From the NCBI GenBank assembly GCA_000434775.1, contig FR895464.1, forward strand, positions 10,680 through 27,383: a DNA stretch of 16,704 nt, in the 5' to 3' direction. Source of the stretch: Eggerthella sp. CAG:368. Lineage in GTDB: Bacteria; Actinomycetota; Coriobacteriia; Coriobacteriales; Eggerthellaceae. The position numbers and the translations under genes are program-made. The notes under the pieces are model-generated. The model did no database searches. It was given only the letters and a program-made list of their open reading frames with translations, and was not told the origin of the DNA. Of this stretch, positions 1-7,296 are shown piece by piece. The number at the start of each line of letters is the position of its first letter. Within the stretch, counting starts at the first letter, position 1.

Positions 1-134
1 TGGGAACGTTTTTGGTGAGCTTTTTTACCCAAGTTACAGGGAACTCATCGTTTGGTGTTCTTTCCATTGCAGTGCTTTTTATTATTGGGTTTTTCTTCTT
101 GCTGCTTATTCCAAAGAAGGAGGCAGCGCGGTAG
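1..134 (+). CDS. C-terminal end of an MFS permease (partial, probably UMF1-like)
   Basis: Reading from base 3 gives 43 codons ending in TAG at 132-134. The peptide is very hydrophobic (FGVLSIAVLFIIGFFFLLL) and ends in a short basic cytoplasmic tail (PKKEAAR). This is the profile of the last transmembrane helix of a 12-helix major facilitator protein. The segment preceding the helix (VSFFTQVTGNSSFGVLS) resembles the end of UMF1/Atg22-like MFS permeases, but that subfamily call rests on memory of the family pattern only. The gene is cut by the window edge, so substrate and start cannot be judged. Its stop lies only three bases from the stop of the convergent dehydrogenase gene, so there is no room for a separate terminator between them. 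Confidence 0.7.
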   Translation, partial: GTFLVSFFTQVTGNSSFGVLSIAVLFIIGFFFLLLIPKKEAAR

Positions 135-137
135 AAA

Positions 138-994
138 CTAGAGCAAGATTTCTGGCGTTAAGGGCATTTTTCGCCCTGTCCATATCTCAAACGCTTTGGC
201 GCCCTGGTAGAAAAGCATTTCAAGACCGTTGAAAGCGGTGCAGCCAATTTGTTTTGCTAGGCGAAGAAGTTTGGTTTCTTCAGGTGAATAAATAGCGTCC
301 TGAACAATAAGATTTTGGTGCAAATAGCTCGCATCAGGAATAGGGGTCTGTCCAATACGTGAGCCCATTCCGATAGGCGTGCAGTTTGCGAGTAAATCTG
401 AGTCAGCGAGTTGTTCTCGTAAAGCTTTGAGGTCGGCTGAATCGAAAAGAGAAGCCTTACAGGCTGTGTTTTCGTTAATGCGAGCAATGCGGCGCTCGGC
501 TGCCTCCCAAGATTTTCCACCTTTAGGAGAAAAAACCACCAATTCGTGAAGACCATCAAGAGCGCCCTGTACCGCAACGGAAGTTCCAGCCCCTCCAATT
601 CCCATAAGGACCATTTTTTACCCTCGATAGTGGCGCCGTGTTCGCGGAATGCCTTCATCATTCCGTAGCCATCAGTGTTAAAGCCTGTGAGTACGCCGTT
701 GTCGTTGCGAACGGTATTAACTGTTTTGATGAGCTCTGCCGCTGGATCAAGCTTGTCCAAGTAATCCATAACGGTGATTTTATGAGGCATGGTTAAGTTG
801 AAGCCAGCAAAATTAAGTGCGCGAGCGGCTTCAACAGCGTCTTTGATATTTTCAGCTTTAATATCAAAGGCAAGGTAGGCGTAGTTAAGTCCAGTTTTCT
901 CAAAAGCGGTGTTGTGTAGCATGGGTGATTTGCTGTGTTCTACGGGGTCACCAAACAAACAACACATACGTGTTGAGCCAGAAATACCAGACAT
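138..994 (-). pseudogene. aroE: Shikimate/quinate 5-dehydrogenase (AroE/YdiB-like), interrupted by a one-base frameshift
   Basis: The ATG at 992-994 follows an AGGAGG ribosome site (1000-1005). The first frame encodes the substrate domain: SKSP at residues 21-24, NLTMPHK at 66-72 with the catalytic lysine K72, and NTDG at 106-109 with the catalytic aspartate D108. The frame is sound to about residue 127 (GKK) and then turns to nonsense. The cofactor domain resumes in the neighbouring frame from base 614 with the Rossmann loop GIGGAG and runs 158 residues to TAG (138-140). Adding one A to the A6 run (614-619) would restore a protein of about 285 residues, the normal length. The C-terminal half (INENTACKASLFDSADLKA, NCTPIGM, IYSPEETKLL, WTGRKMP) resembles E. 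coli YdiB more than AroE. Family knowledge: the enzyme interconverts dehydroshikimate and shikimate (and dehydroquinate/quinate) with NAD(P)H. Whether the break is a real mutation, a recoding site or a sequencing error cannot be decided here. Confidence 0.85.
614..619 (-). other. A6 homopolymer at the frameshift in the shikimate dehydrogenase gene
   Basis: On the minus strand the codons are GGT AAA AAA TGG. All family motifs before this point are in this frame, and all motifs after it are in the -1 frame (AAA ATG GTC CTT ATG). Either one missing A or a -1 slip on AAA AAA joins the two halves exactly, with no residues lost from the fold. Confidence 0.85.
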
Positions 995-1204
995 GTAAAC
1001 CTCCTACGAAAGGTAAAAAGCAAAAAATATGTTTTTAGTATTACATATAAAGTTGTCGCGTGTGTTTCAGAGAGCAGAATAATTGCGTTTGTTTCGTTTT
1101 CGGGGTAAAGAAGTCACTGCTTGTATTGTCCTGAAAACCGTTTTGTTTAGAAAAACGCAAGGGACTCACAAGTGTAGTTTCTCCAAAATGTTTGCGAAAG
1201 AAAA

Positions 1205-1230
1205 GCCTCCGAAAGTATATTTTCGGAGGC
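1205..1230 (-). terminator. Intrinsic terminator after the acyl-CoA synthetase gene
   Basis: A perfect 10-bp stem (GCCTCCGAAA / TTTCGGAGGC) encloses a 6-nt loop. Read on the minus strand, the hairpin is followed by TTTTCTTTC, a U-rich tail. It therefore best serves the synthetase transcript, whose stop is 143 nt upstream. On the plus strand the tail is the weaker TTGTTTG, so it could act in both directions, but no plus-strand gene ends here. It separates the synthetase from the dehydrogenase gene, which therefore probably has its own promoter within 995-1204. Confidence 0.8.
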
Positions 1231-1372
1231 TTGTTTGCGGCTAGACAAAGAGCAGACTCAATATTTATGTAAACCTTAAGCAAACAACACCAGCATCGTT
1301 TGTTTTCGTATTCGTGCGACAATCACAACACGTAACACGAAGTGCGCGTGGCTTCGCTCCCTTATGCTCGCG

Positions 1373-3007
1373 TTACTGAGCAGCCTTCAAACGACGATCG
1401 AGCTCATCGGCTAAGAGATTACGCTTAACTTTGCCGCTTTCCGTGAGAGGAATTGCGTCGATGAATTCGATATGTTCAGGGCGTAAACGCTTTGCAACGC
1501 CTTTAGATTCTAGGTACTCAGCAATGGAATCAAGGGTTGGGGCAACATCGCCATCTTGAACGATGAAGGTGCAAATGCGCTCTCCCAAACGGTCATCAGG
1601 TAAGCCAATGGTTGCGTGAGACCCGATACCAGGGCAACCCGTAAGGTTTTCATCAACTTCATTGGCAGAAATGTTGATACCGCCACGAATGAGAATTTCT
1701 TTCTTGCGACCGTTGATGCGAACGCGGCCTTGGTCATCCATGTAGCAAAGGTCGCCACTTGCAAACCAACCGTCATCGGAAAGATCTTTGTCCGTAGCCT
1801 CTTTGTTATTGAGGTATCCGCAGAACATGTGAGGTCCGCGAGAAAGCTCTTCACCCTGTTCGCCATGGGGAACTTCGTTGCCCTTTTCGTCAACAACCTT
1901 AACTTCAATTCCTTCGAAAGGAACACCAGACCAAGCGCCATTCCAATCAAGACAATGCTCTGGAGGAACGCCAAGGTGTGGACAGCTTTCTGTTGAACCG
2001 TAGACTTCGCAAAGGAGTAAACCATGATTGTGTGCGCGCTGAACCATGGAGCCAGGAACGGGAGCGCCACCGCAAAGATAAAGCTTGAGCGATTTAAACT
2101 CCAGGTTATGCTCCTCGGCGGTATTGAGAAGGTCGAAGATGAAAGGAGTTGCACCCATTGACCAAGTTACGCCTTCTCGGTTCATGATCTCGATTGCTTC
2201 GAGTGGTTTGAATTCTTGCTGCAAAACTACGCGTCCGCCTAAAAGCAAAGGTGAAATAAGGCCATGATTAAAGCCCGTTGCATGGTTGAGAGGCGCAGGC
2301 ATAAACATTACATCTTCATGGGTAAGACCCAAGCCTTTGGTAAAGGTTTTCTCAGAGAAGATGATGTTGTTATGGGAAAGAAGAACGGCCTTAGGGCGAC
2401 CTGTGGTACCCGAGGTGGAAAGAATAAGAACTACTTCATCAGACGTGCTGCCTGGAGCGTCGGTGTAAGGTTCGTATTTTTCGTAGATATCATTAAGGGT
2501 AATGGTGCCGTGAGATTCAACGGTTTTGTCATGAACGGCGATTGCGTCCTTGGAAAGAGTAGGAATGCGATCAACAATGGAAAGAATCTGATCCTCGAAG
2601 TTAGTCTTATGATGGAATGTTGGACACATAAAAGCTTTTGATCCAACGAGGTTCATACCGAAGACAAGATCTTCGCCATTGAAGGTAACGGGGAGTGGAT
2701 GAATAACCGCACCAACCTTAAGGCAGGCAACATAGAGGATGCAGAATTCAGACCAAGGTGGCATTTGAAAAGTGACAACGTCACCATTTTCTACTCCGAC
2801 ATCGCGAAGCCATGCGGCTAAACGAGAAGCCTTATCGTCAATTTCGCCAAAAGTCAGGCGCACCCCCAAATTGTCGCTGACATATTCTTCGTCAGGATAT
2901 TTGGCCACACGATCATTCCAGACATCATTGAGTGACTGGTCTGTCCAATAGCCCTTTTCGTAGTACGCCTTCTTATTTTCGGCGCAAACTTTAAGATCGG
3001 TAATCAT
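1373..3007 (-). CDS. FadK-like short/medium-chain acyl-CoA synthetase (AMP-forming)
   Basis: This 544-residue protein belongs to the ANL adenylate-forming superfamily, which activates a carboxylic acid to acyl-AMP and then acyl-CoA. Visible core motifs are the phosphate loop STSGTTGRPK (197-206), YGSTE (336-340), SGD (417-419), the hinge region GRKKEILIRGG (433-443) and the C-terminal SGKVKRN with catalytic lysine K526. The pattern along the whole length (YWTDQSLNDVW, PAPLNHATGF, GATPFIFDLLN, GEEL SRGP) follows E. coli FadK rather than long-chain FadD, so short- to medium-chain fatty acids are the likely substrates. Carnitine or cyclic-acid CoA ligases are alternatives. The start ATG has AGGAAGAGGG just upstream. 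No membrane segment or signal peptide is seen, so it should be cytoplasmic. It is divergent from a CoA-transferase gene, with a shared 303-bp control region. Confidence 0.88.
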   Translation of the reverse strand: MITDLKVCAENKKAYYEKGYWTDQSLNDVWNDRVAKYPDEEYVSDNLGVRLTFGEIDDKASRLAAWLRDVGVENGDVVTFQMPPWSEFCILYVACLKVGAVIHPLPVTFNGEDLVFGMNLVGSKAFMCPTFHHKTNFEDQILSIVDRIPTLSKDAIAVHDKTVESHGTITLNDIYEKYEPYTDAPGSTSDEVVLILSTSGTTGRPKAVLLSHNNIIFSEKTFTKGLGLTHEDVMFMPAPLNHATGFNHGLISPLLLGGRVVLQQEFKPLEAIEIMNREGVTWSMGATPFIFDLLNTAEEHNLEFKSLKLYLCGGAPVPGSMVQRAHNHGLLLCEVYGSTESCPHLGVPPEHCLDWNGAWSGVPFEGIEVKVVDEKGNEVPHGEQGEELSRGPHMFCGYLNNKEATDKDLSDDGWFASGDLCYMDDQGRVRINGRKKEILIRGGINISANEVDENLTGCPGIGSHATIGLPDDRLGERICTFIVQDGDVAPTLDSIAEYLESKGVAKRLRPEHIEFIDAIPLTESGKVKRNLLADELDRRLKAAQ

Positions 3008-3103
3008 GATCCCTCTTCCTCTGATGGTATCTAACTGACAGATGTAGAAGAAATACCCTCTTCGCTTAGTTGTTCATGCAAAAGAAATCTGAACACGTAT
3101 CAA

Positions 3104-3131
3104 AGTGTAACGCAAAAAGGCGCCCACACAA
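3104..3131 (-). promoter_or_regulatory. Candidate promoter for the acyl-CoA synthetase gene
   Basis: On the minus strand TTGTGT (3126-3131) and TACACT (3104-3109) are spaced by 16 bp, about 100 bp before the start codon. The boxes match the sigma-70 consensus only moderately (3/6 and 4/6), so this is tentative. The paired palindromic repeats lie just upstream of it. Confidence 0.3.
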
Positions 3132-3145
3132 TACGCTAAGTAATG

Positions 3146-3182
3146 CATTTTTGAATGACTTTGTTACTCATTTTTAAATGAC
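3146..3182. repeat. Two palindromic direct repeats in a divergent promoter region (candidate operators)
   Basis: CATTTTTGAATGAC (3146-3159) and CATTTTTAAATGAC (3169-3182) differ at one base, and their starts are 23 bp apart, close to two helical turns. Each unit is itself a short inverted repeat: TCATTT-TT-AAATGA in the second copy and CATTT-TT-GAATG in the first. They sit between the divergent synthetase and CoA-transferase genes, where a dimeric or tetrameric regulator could control both. No regulator gene is present in the window. Confidence 0.5.
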
Positions 3183-3233
3183 GAAGTAAAGAAGGAAGGG
3201 TATCCTAGGTCTGTCTTCAAATAATGAACAAGT

Positions 3234-3239
3234 TATAAA
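3234..3239 (+). promoter_or_regulatory. Candidate -10 box for the CoA-transferase gene
   Basis: TATAAA matches the sigma-70 -10 consensus at 5 of 6 positions, about 70 bp before the ATG. No convincing -35 box is present at the usual spacing. That would fit an activator-dependent promoter, with the palindromic repeats lying roughly 65-100 bp upstream of the presumed start point. Confidence 0.3.
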
Positions 3240-3310
3240 CGCTCCTCGTGTGCCGAAAAGCGAGGGCAGGAGTTTGTGACTGGTTATAGTTGTTGAGAAG
3301 GGGAGATTCT

Positions 3311-4621
3311 ATGAGTAATTGGCAGCAGGAGTATCAAGACAAACTCTTTAGTCTTGATGAGGCGCTTGATCGCTTTATACCAGATGGTACATCGGTTTTT
3401 TGTGGAACGTTTGAAGTTGCTGGCGGCATTCTTGTCCCTATGCTTGAGCGTATCAAAGAAGGACGTTTGAAGGGGATTAAGCTTTATGGAGGAATTACTA
3501 GCGAGGACCTTCATCTTGATGAATTGAAAGCCGATTTCAATGCGCTGCACTATCACAATTATTTTACGGGAGGAAATGAGCGCAACGGCATAGCAAGCGG
3601 AACTACCTCATATGTTCCTCTTCATCTTCATCGCACTAAAAACCTAGTTGAAAACGACGGTATTGATGTTGCTGTTATTCCTATGACTCCTCCCGATAAG
3701 CATGGTTATTGCAATATCGGTCATGTGGGGTGTCGTCCTGAGGGCATTCGCGCTGCAAAGAAAGTTATTGCGCAGATCAACCCAAGCGTTCCTTACGTAT
3801 TTGGTCTTGAGCGCAACTTGCATGTTTCGCAGATTGATGGCTTTGTTGAGATCGATCAGAAAATGACGCAGATGCCTATCGCAGAGCCTAAGCCTGAAGA
3901 AAAAATTGTGGGCGATATTATATGCGAATTGATTCCAGATGGCTCTTGTATCCAGCTTGGTTTTGGAAGCATTGCAAACGCAATTGCCGAAGGATTGAAA
4001 GCGCGTAAGCATTTGGGTGTTCATTCTGAAATGTTTAACGATGCTATGGCCGAATTGCAGGAGATGGGTGTTATTGATAACAGTCGAAAGAACTATCTGC
4101 CAGGTGTTTCTGTTGCGGGTTTTGCTTCCGGCCAGCAGTATCTGTATGACTTTATCGATCATAACCCAGGCATGTTCTTCACGCCTTACTCACATGTGAA
4201 TAACCCTGATTTTATTCGTTTGAACGACAATATGGTTTCGGTTAACTCAGCAGTTTCAATTGATCTTACTGGTCAGGTTTGCGCTGAAAGTATCGGAACA
4301 CGTCAGTATTCTGGTACGGGTGGACAGGTTGATTTTATTCGTGGAGCAACGCTTTCAAAGGGTGGCAAAGCAATTATTGCGATGACTTCAATGACGAACA
4401 CCAAGAACGGCCCTGTTTCAAAGATCGCACCTATGCTTATGCCTGGCAGTGTTGTTACCTCGTTGCGTACTGATATTCAGTATGTGGTTACCGAATATGG
4501 TTGTGTAAACTTGATGTACTGTGACATTTGCGAGCGTGCTAAGCGATTGATTAGCATTGCGCATCCCGATATGCGTGATGAGCTAACCTTTGAGGCAAAA
4601 AAGCTTGGATATCTGTACTAG
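3311..4621 (+). CDS. Acetyl-CoA hydrolase/transferase family CoA-transferase (4-hydroxybutyrate/butyrate type)
   Basis: This 436-residue protein of the acetyl-CoA hydrolase/transferase family moves CoA between acyl-CoA and a free carboxylate such as acetate, butyrate or 4-hydroxybutyrate. The N-terminal half contains PPDKHGYCNIG (127-137). The active-site glutamate is expected at E240 in GVHSEMFND. The C-terminal half has ESIGTRQYSGTGGQVDF (326-342), the glycine-rich CoA-binding signature. The length matches Cat2/AbfT and But-type enzymes, but the sequence alone does not fix the substrate. A start at TTG 3290 would be possible, but ATG 3311 is preferred because AGAAGGGGAG (3296-3305) lies five bases before it. 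It is cytoplasmic by appearance. It is divergent from an acyl-CoA synthetase, suggesting a shared role in fatty or short carboxylic acid activation or fermentation. Confidence 0.88.
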   Translation: MSNWQQEYQDKLFSLDEALDRFIPDGTSVFCGTFEVAGGILVPMLERIKEGRLKGIKLYGGITSEDLHLDELKADFNALHYHNYFTGGNERNGIASGTTSYVPLHLHRTKNLVENDGIDVAVIPMTPPDKHGYCNIGHVGCRPEGIRAAKKVIAQINPSVPYVFGLERNLHVSQIDGFVEIDQKMTQMPIAEPKPEEKIVGDIICELIPDGSCIQLGFGSIANAIAEGLKARKHLGVHSEMFNDAMAELQEMGVIDNSRKNYLPGVSVAGFASGQQYLYDFIDHNPGMFFTPYSHVNNPDFIRLNDNMVSVNSAVSIDLTGQVCAESIGTRQYSGTGGQVDFIRGATLSKGGKAIIAMTSMTNTKNGPVSKIAPMLMPGSVVTSLRTDIQYVVTEYGCVNLMYCDICERAKRLISIAHPDMRDELTFEAKKLGYLY

Positions 4622-4809
4622 TCAAAAACGTTAGCGAGAAAAACCTTGAGGGGTAAAGCGGTGGTTTTCGCAGGGGAACCTCGTGACTTTGGCGGGCAAA
4701 GCTCGTTGCTCTTACAGAGAAGGCTTGTGATCTAGACATGGGTACTGTTTAAACATTTGGGCGCATAGTTCGAAAACTTCTGTAGACAACAAGCTCTTTT
4801 CATGACGAT

Positions 4810-4843
4810 ATGAGGCGAATCCTTAAGCGGGGGTTCGCCTCAT
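4810..4843 (+). terminator. Hairpin terminator between the CoA-transferase and murT-gatD genes
   Basis: ATGAGGCGAA (4810-4819) pairs perfectly with TTCGCCTCAT (4834-4843) around a 14-nt loop. The tail TTGTTTGCTTC is only moderately U-rich. It ends 57 nt before the murT-gatD start and lies 188 nt after the CoA-transferase stop. It either ends that transcript or acts as an attenuator in the leader of the next gene. Confidence 0.6.
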
Positions 4844-4900
4844 TGTTTGCTTCAATTATTATGAAAGCGAGTTTTGCCCAATACATAAGAAAGAGAAGCT

Positions 4901-7156
4901 ATGGGTATTCGAACGTCTGGTGCAAAGGTAATAAGTGCGGTAAGCACATGGGGTTTAAAGAATGTAATGCGTCGTCCGGCTGCGAATATGCCGGGAAAAA
5001 TTGCGCTTTTGGTTGATCCTCAAATCATTGCTGAAACTTCATCGAAGATTACCACGGGATCAATAATGGTTGTTGGTACGAACGGTAAAACTACCGTGAC
5101 TAATCTTTTGGCAGATGCTGTGGAGCGTTCAGGGCAAACGGTTGCCTGCAACAGAACGGGTGCTAATCTTGATTCGGGTATTGCAACAACGCTTCTCCAA
5201 ACAAAAGGCACAGTAGATTGGGGTATTTTTGAATCAGATGAACTCTGGCTTGTGCGCTCTCTACCTCAAATTAAAGCAACGTATGTATTGCTCCTTAATC
5301 TTTTCCGTGATCAGCTTGACCGTTACGGTGAAATCGATCGTATTCAGGAAGCGATTGTAAAAGCACTGAATCTTTCTCCCGATACTATTCTCATTTACAA
5401 CGCAGACGACCCTCTCTGTGCTATTGTGGCTGGTCAAGTTGCTAATCAGACTATCGCCTTCGGTGTTGATGAGGATATGCATCTTCCTCAGAACACGGTT
5501 TCCGATGCTCAGATGTGTCAGAAATGTTCAGGCATGTTCACCTATGAGTATCGCCAGTATGGTCAGCTGGGAAAATACATCTGCAGCAACTGCGGCTTTA
5601 CGCGTCCTAACTTAGACTATGTGGCAAAGAATATCGAACTCAAGCATGGCGCTTCTTTTGATGTTGAGGGCTGTTCAAGCGTGGCTGGTGAAGCCATGTC
5701 CTCCACAGGCTTATCAAAGAAGATGAGTATAAAAGACGGAACACCTGATAAAGTTAGCGTTTCAATCTCAGTGACGCAGCCAGGGGCATATGTGGTGTAC
5801 AACATGCTTGCCACGTATTTAGCGGCACATTTTCTTGGTGTGAGCAATAAGGAATTTCAGCAAGCGGCTGATGTTTTTGATCCTCAGAATGGGCGTTTGC
5901 AGGAGTTCTTAATCGAAGGCCGTTCGGTGTTGCTTAATTTAGCCAAGAATCCTACGGGCTTTAACCAGAACTTAAAAATTATTACGCAGGCCGAAGGAAA
6001 GAAGGCCGTTGCGTTTTTTATCAATGATAATGAGGCAGACGGTAGAGATATTTCCTGGATTTGGGACTGCGACTTTGAGGAACTTGCTCAAGAAAAAGAC
6101 ATTGTTGTGTATGCGGGCGGTGTTCGTAAAAACGACCTACAGGTTCGCCTTAAGTACGCAGGCGTTGAAGCAAAGCTCATCAATAGCGTCAATGAGATGG
6201 TTGATGAAGTGCTCGCCATGCCGCAGGAATGGAAAATGTATGCCATTGCAAACTACACATCGCTTCCTTCGGTTCGTTCGGCACTTACTGCTCGTTCGGA
6301 AAAAACAAAAAATGCCCCTTTACGCGAAGGCTCGCATGAGCCAACATCTTCGGTGCTTGCGTCGGTTCCTGTATCTGAAAATACCCTTGGGATAACACCT
6401 GATAAGCCATTGCGCATCGTTCATTTATTTCCTGATTTACTCAACCTTTATGGTGACGGAGGAAACGTTAAGGTGTTAGCGAAGCGCTGTGAGTGGCGAG
6501 GCATTCCTGCTCAGGTTGTTTCTGTTCGTTATGGGGAGTCGGTTGATCTTTCTACGGCAGATATTGTCTTCTTAGGTGGCGGCCCCGACCGTGAACAAAA
6601 GCTCGCTTCTGAGGTTTTGCATAACATGAAGGAAAGCTTTGGGGAATATATTGAAAATAACGGGGCGCTTCTGGCGATTTGCGGGGGGTACCAAATTTTA
6701 GGAACCCGTTGGCTCTTAGGTGATGAGGTAGTAGAAGGCTTATCGCTTATCGATATCGAAACGCTTCGTCCCGGCAAGGGTTTCGATCGCCTTATCGATA
6801 ACATCATGCTGTCTTCTTCGTTAGCGAGCATGCCTGTGGTGGGGTACGAAAATCATGCTGGTCGCACGCATCTTGGTGAGGGAGTAAAGCCGTTCGGTAA
6901 AGTTATTTCCTCGGTTGGCTCAGGCAACAATGACTCCTCGAAAGAGGATGGAGTGCTGTATAAGAACTGCATTGGTACGTATCTTCATGGGCCGTTGCTA
7001 GGAAAAAACCCTGAGATTGCTGATTTCCTTATTGCGCGTGCGCTTGAAAATCGTACTGTCCAAAGCCAAGATGAAAATGTTTTCGAATCGCTTTCGTCGT
7101 TGGATGATTCCGTCGAAAAAGCAGCTAATGAATATATGGCCCAGCGTCTAAAATGA
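4901..7156 (+). CDS. Fused MurT-GatD lipid II isoglutaminyl synthase
   Basis: One 751-residue chain carries both subunits of the enzyme that amidates the D-glutamate of lipid II. Residues 1-455 are MurT: Mur-ligase P-loop GTNGKTT (59-65), NADDP (167-171), a Cys4 zinc ribbon (C206, C209, C228, C231), then the DUF1727-type C-terminal domain with NPTGFNQ (350-356) and DGRDISWIWD (380-389), where the Asp that completes the GatD triad probably lies. A polar linker spans 456-502. From about 503 (RIVHLFPDLLNLYGDGGN) it is GatD, a class I CobB/CobQ-type glutaminase with GGGPDREQ (559-566), nucleophile C594 in LAICGGYQ and H696 in GTYLHGPLL. In Staphylococcus and Streptococcus these are two adjacent genes in a heterodimer. 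Here the frame is open throughout, and both active sites look intact. The ribosome site (AGAAAGAGAAG) is weak. No signal peptide is seen; it should act at the inner membrane face. Confidence 0.92.
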   Translation: MGIRTSGAKVISAVSTWGLKNVMRRPAANMPGKIALLVDPQIIAETSSKITTGSIMVVGTNGKTTVTNLLADAVERSGQTVACNRTGANLDSGIATTLLQTKGTVDWGIFESDELWLVRSLPQIKATYVLLLNLFRDQLDRYGEIDRIQEAIVKALNLSPDTILIYNADDPLCAIVAGQVANQTIAFGVDEDMHLPQNTVSDAQMCQKCSGMFTYEYRQYGQLGKYICSNCGFTRPNLDYVAKNIELKHGASFDVEGCSSVAGEAMSSTGLSKKMSIKDGTPDKVSVSISVTQPGAYVVYNMLATYLAAHFLGVSNKEFQQAADVFDPQNGRLQEFLIEGRSVLLNLAKNPTGFNQNLKIITQAEGKKAVAFFINDNEADGRDISWIWDCDFEELAQEKDIVVYAGGVRKNDLQVRLKYAGVEAKLINSVNEMVDEVLAMPQEWKMYAIANYTSLPSVRSALTARSEKTKNAPLREGSHEPTSSVLASVPVSENTLGITPDKPLRIVHLFPDLLNLYGDGGNVKVLAKRCEWRGIPAQVVSVRYGESVDLSTADIVFLGGGPDREQKLASEVLHNMKESFGEYIENNGALLAICGGYQILGTRWLLGDEVVEGLSLIDIETLRPGKGFDRLIDNIMLSSSLASMPVVGYENHAGRTHLGEGVKPFGKVISSVGSGNNDSSKEDGVLYKNCIGTYLHGPLLGKNPEIADFLIARALENRTVQSQDENVFESLSSLDDSVEKAANEYMAQRLK

Positions 7157-7218
7157 TACTTAGATGGTGTGATTTCTCCACATATTCTTGGCACAACACG
7201 TACGAACCCTTCAAAAAT

Positions 7219-7239
7219 AAACAGATAATCTGTCTGTTT
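7219..7239 (+). terminator. Possible weak terminator after murT-gatD
   Basis: AAACAGA and TCTGTTT form a 7-bp AT-rich stem with a 7-nt loop, ending in a short TTTT. The stem is weak and a longer U-tract is missing, so read-through into the LCP gene is quite possible. Confidence 0.3.
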
Positions 7240-7296
7240 TGAGCGTTTGCAGTAAATTTGTTTGCGTATTCTTGCTGATTTTAGGATTATAGATAC

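Noticed and set aside
257..613. Continuation of the shikimate dehydrogenase first frame for another 118 codons past the A6 run.
   Set aside because: The peptide loses all similarity to the family at the run, while the other frame carries the cofactor domain. The tail is an out-of-frame artefact.
1041..1322. A 93-codon minus-strand reading frame between the dehydrogenase and synthetase genes.
   Set aside because: It runs straight through the strong terminator hairpin (1205-1230), has no clear ribosome site and shows no recognisable domain or periodicity. I regard it as noncoding.
3242..3274. Hairpin in the CoA-transferase leader (CTCCT...AGGAG with inner CCTCG/CGAGG).
   Set aside because: The alternative pairings are only about 5 bp each and no U-tract or known riboswitch core follows.
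3290..3310. Upstream TTG start for the CoA-transferase, adding seven residues.
   Set aside because: The added codons overlap the good ribosome site AGAAGGGGAG that serves ATG 3311, so the shorter form is preferred.
4810..5016. A 68-codon plus-strand reading frame overlapping the murT-gatD start.
   Set aside because: It overlaps a terminator hairpin and the out-of-frame beginning of the murT-gatD gene and resembles no protein family.
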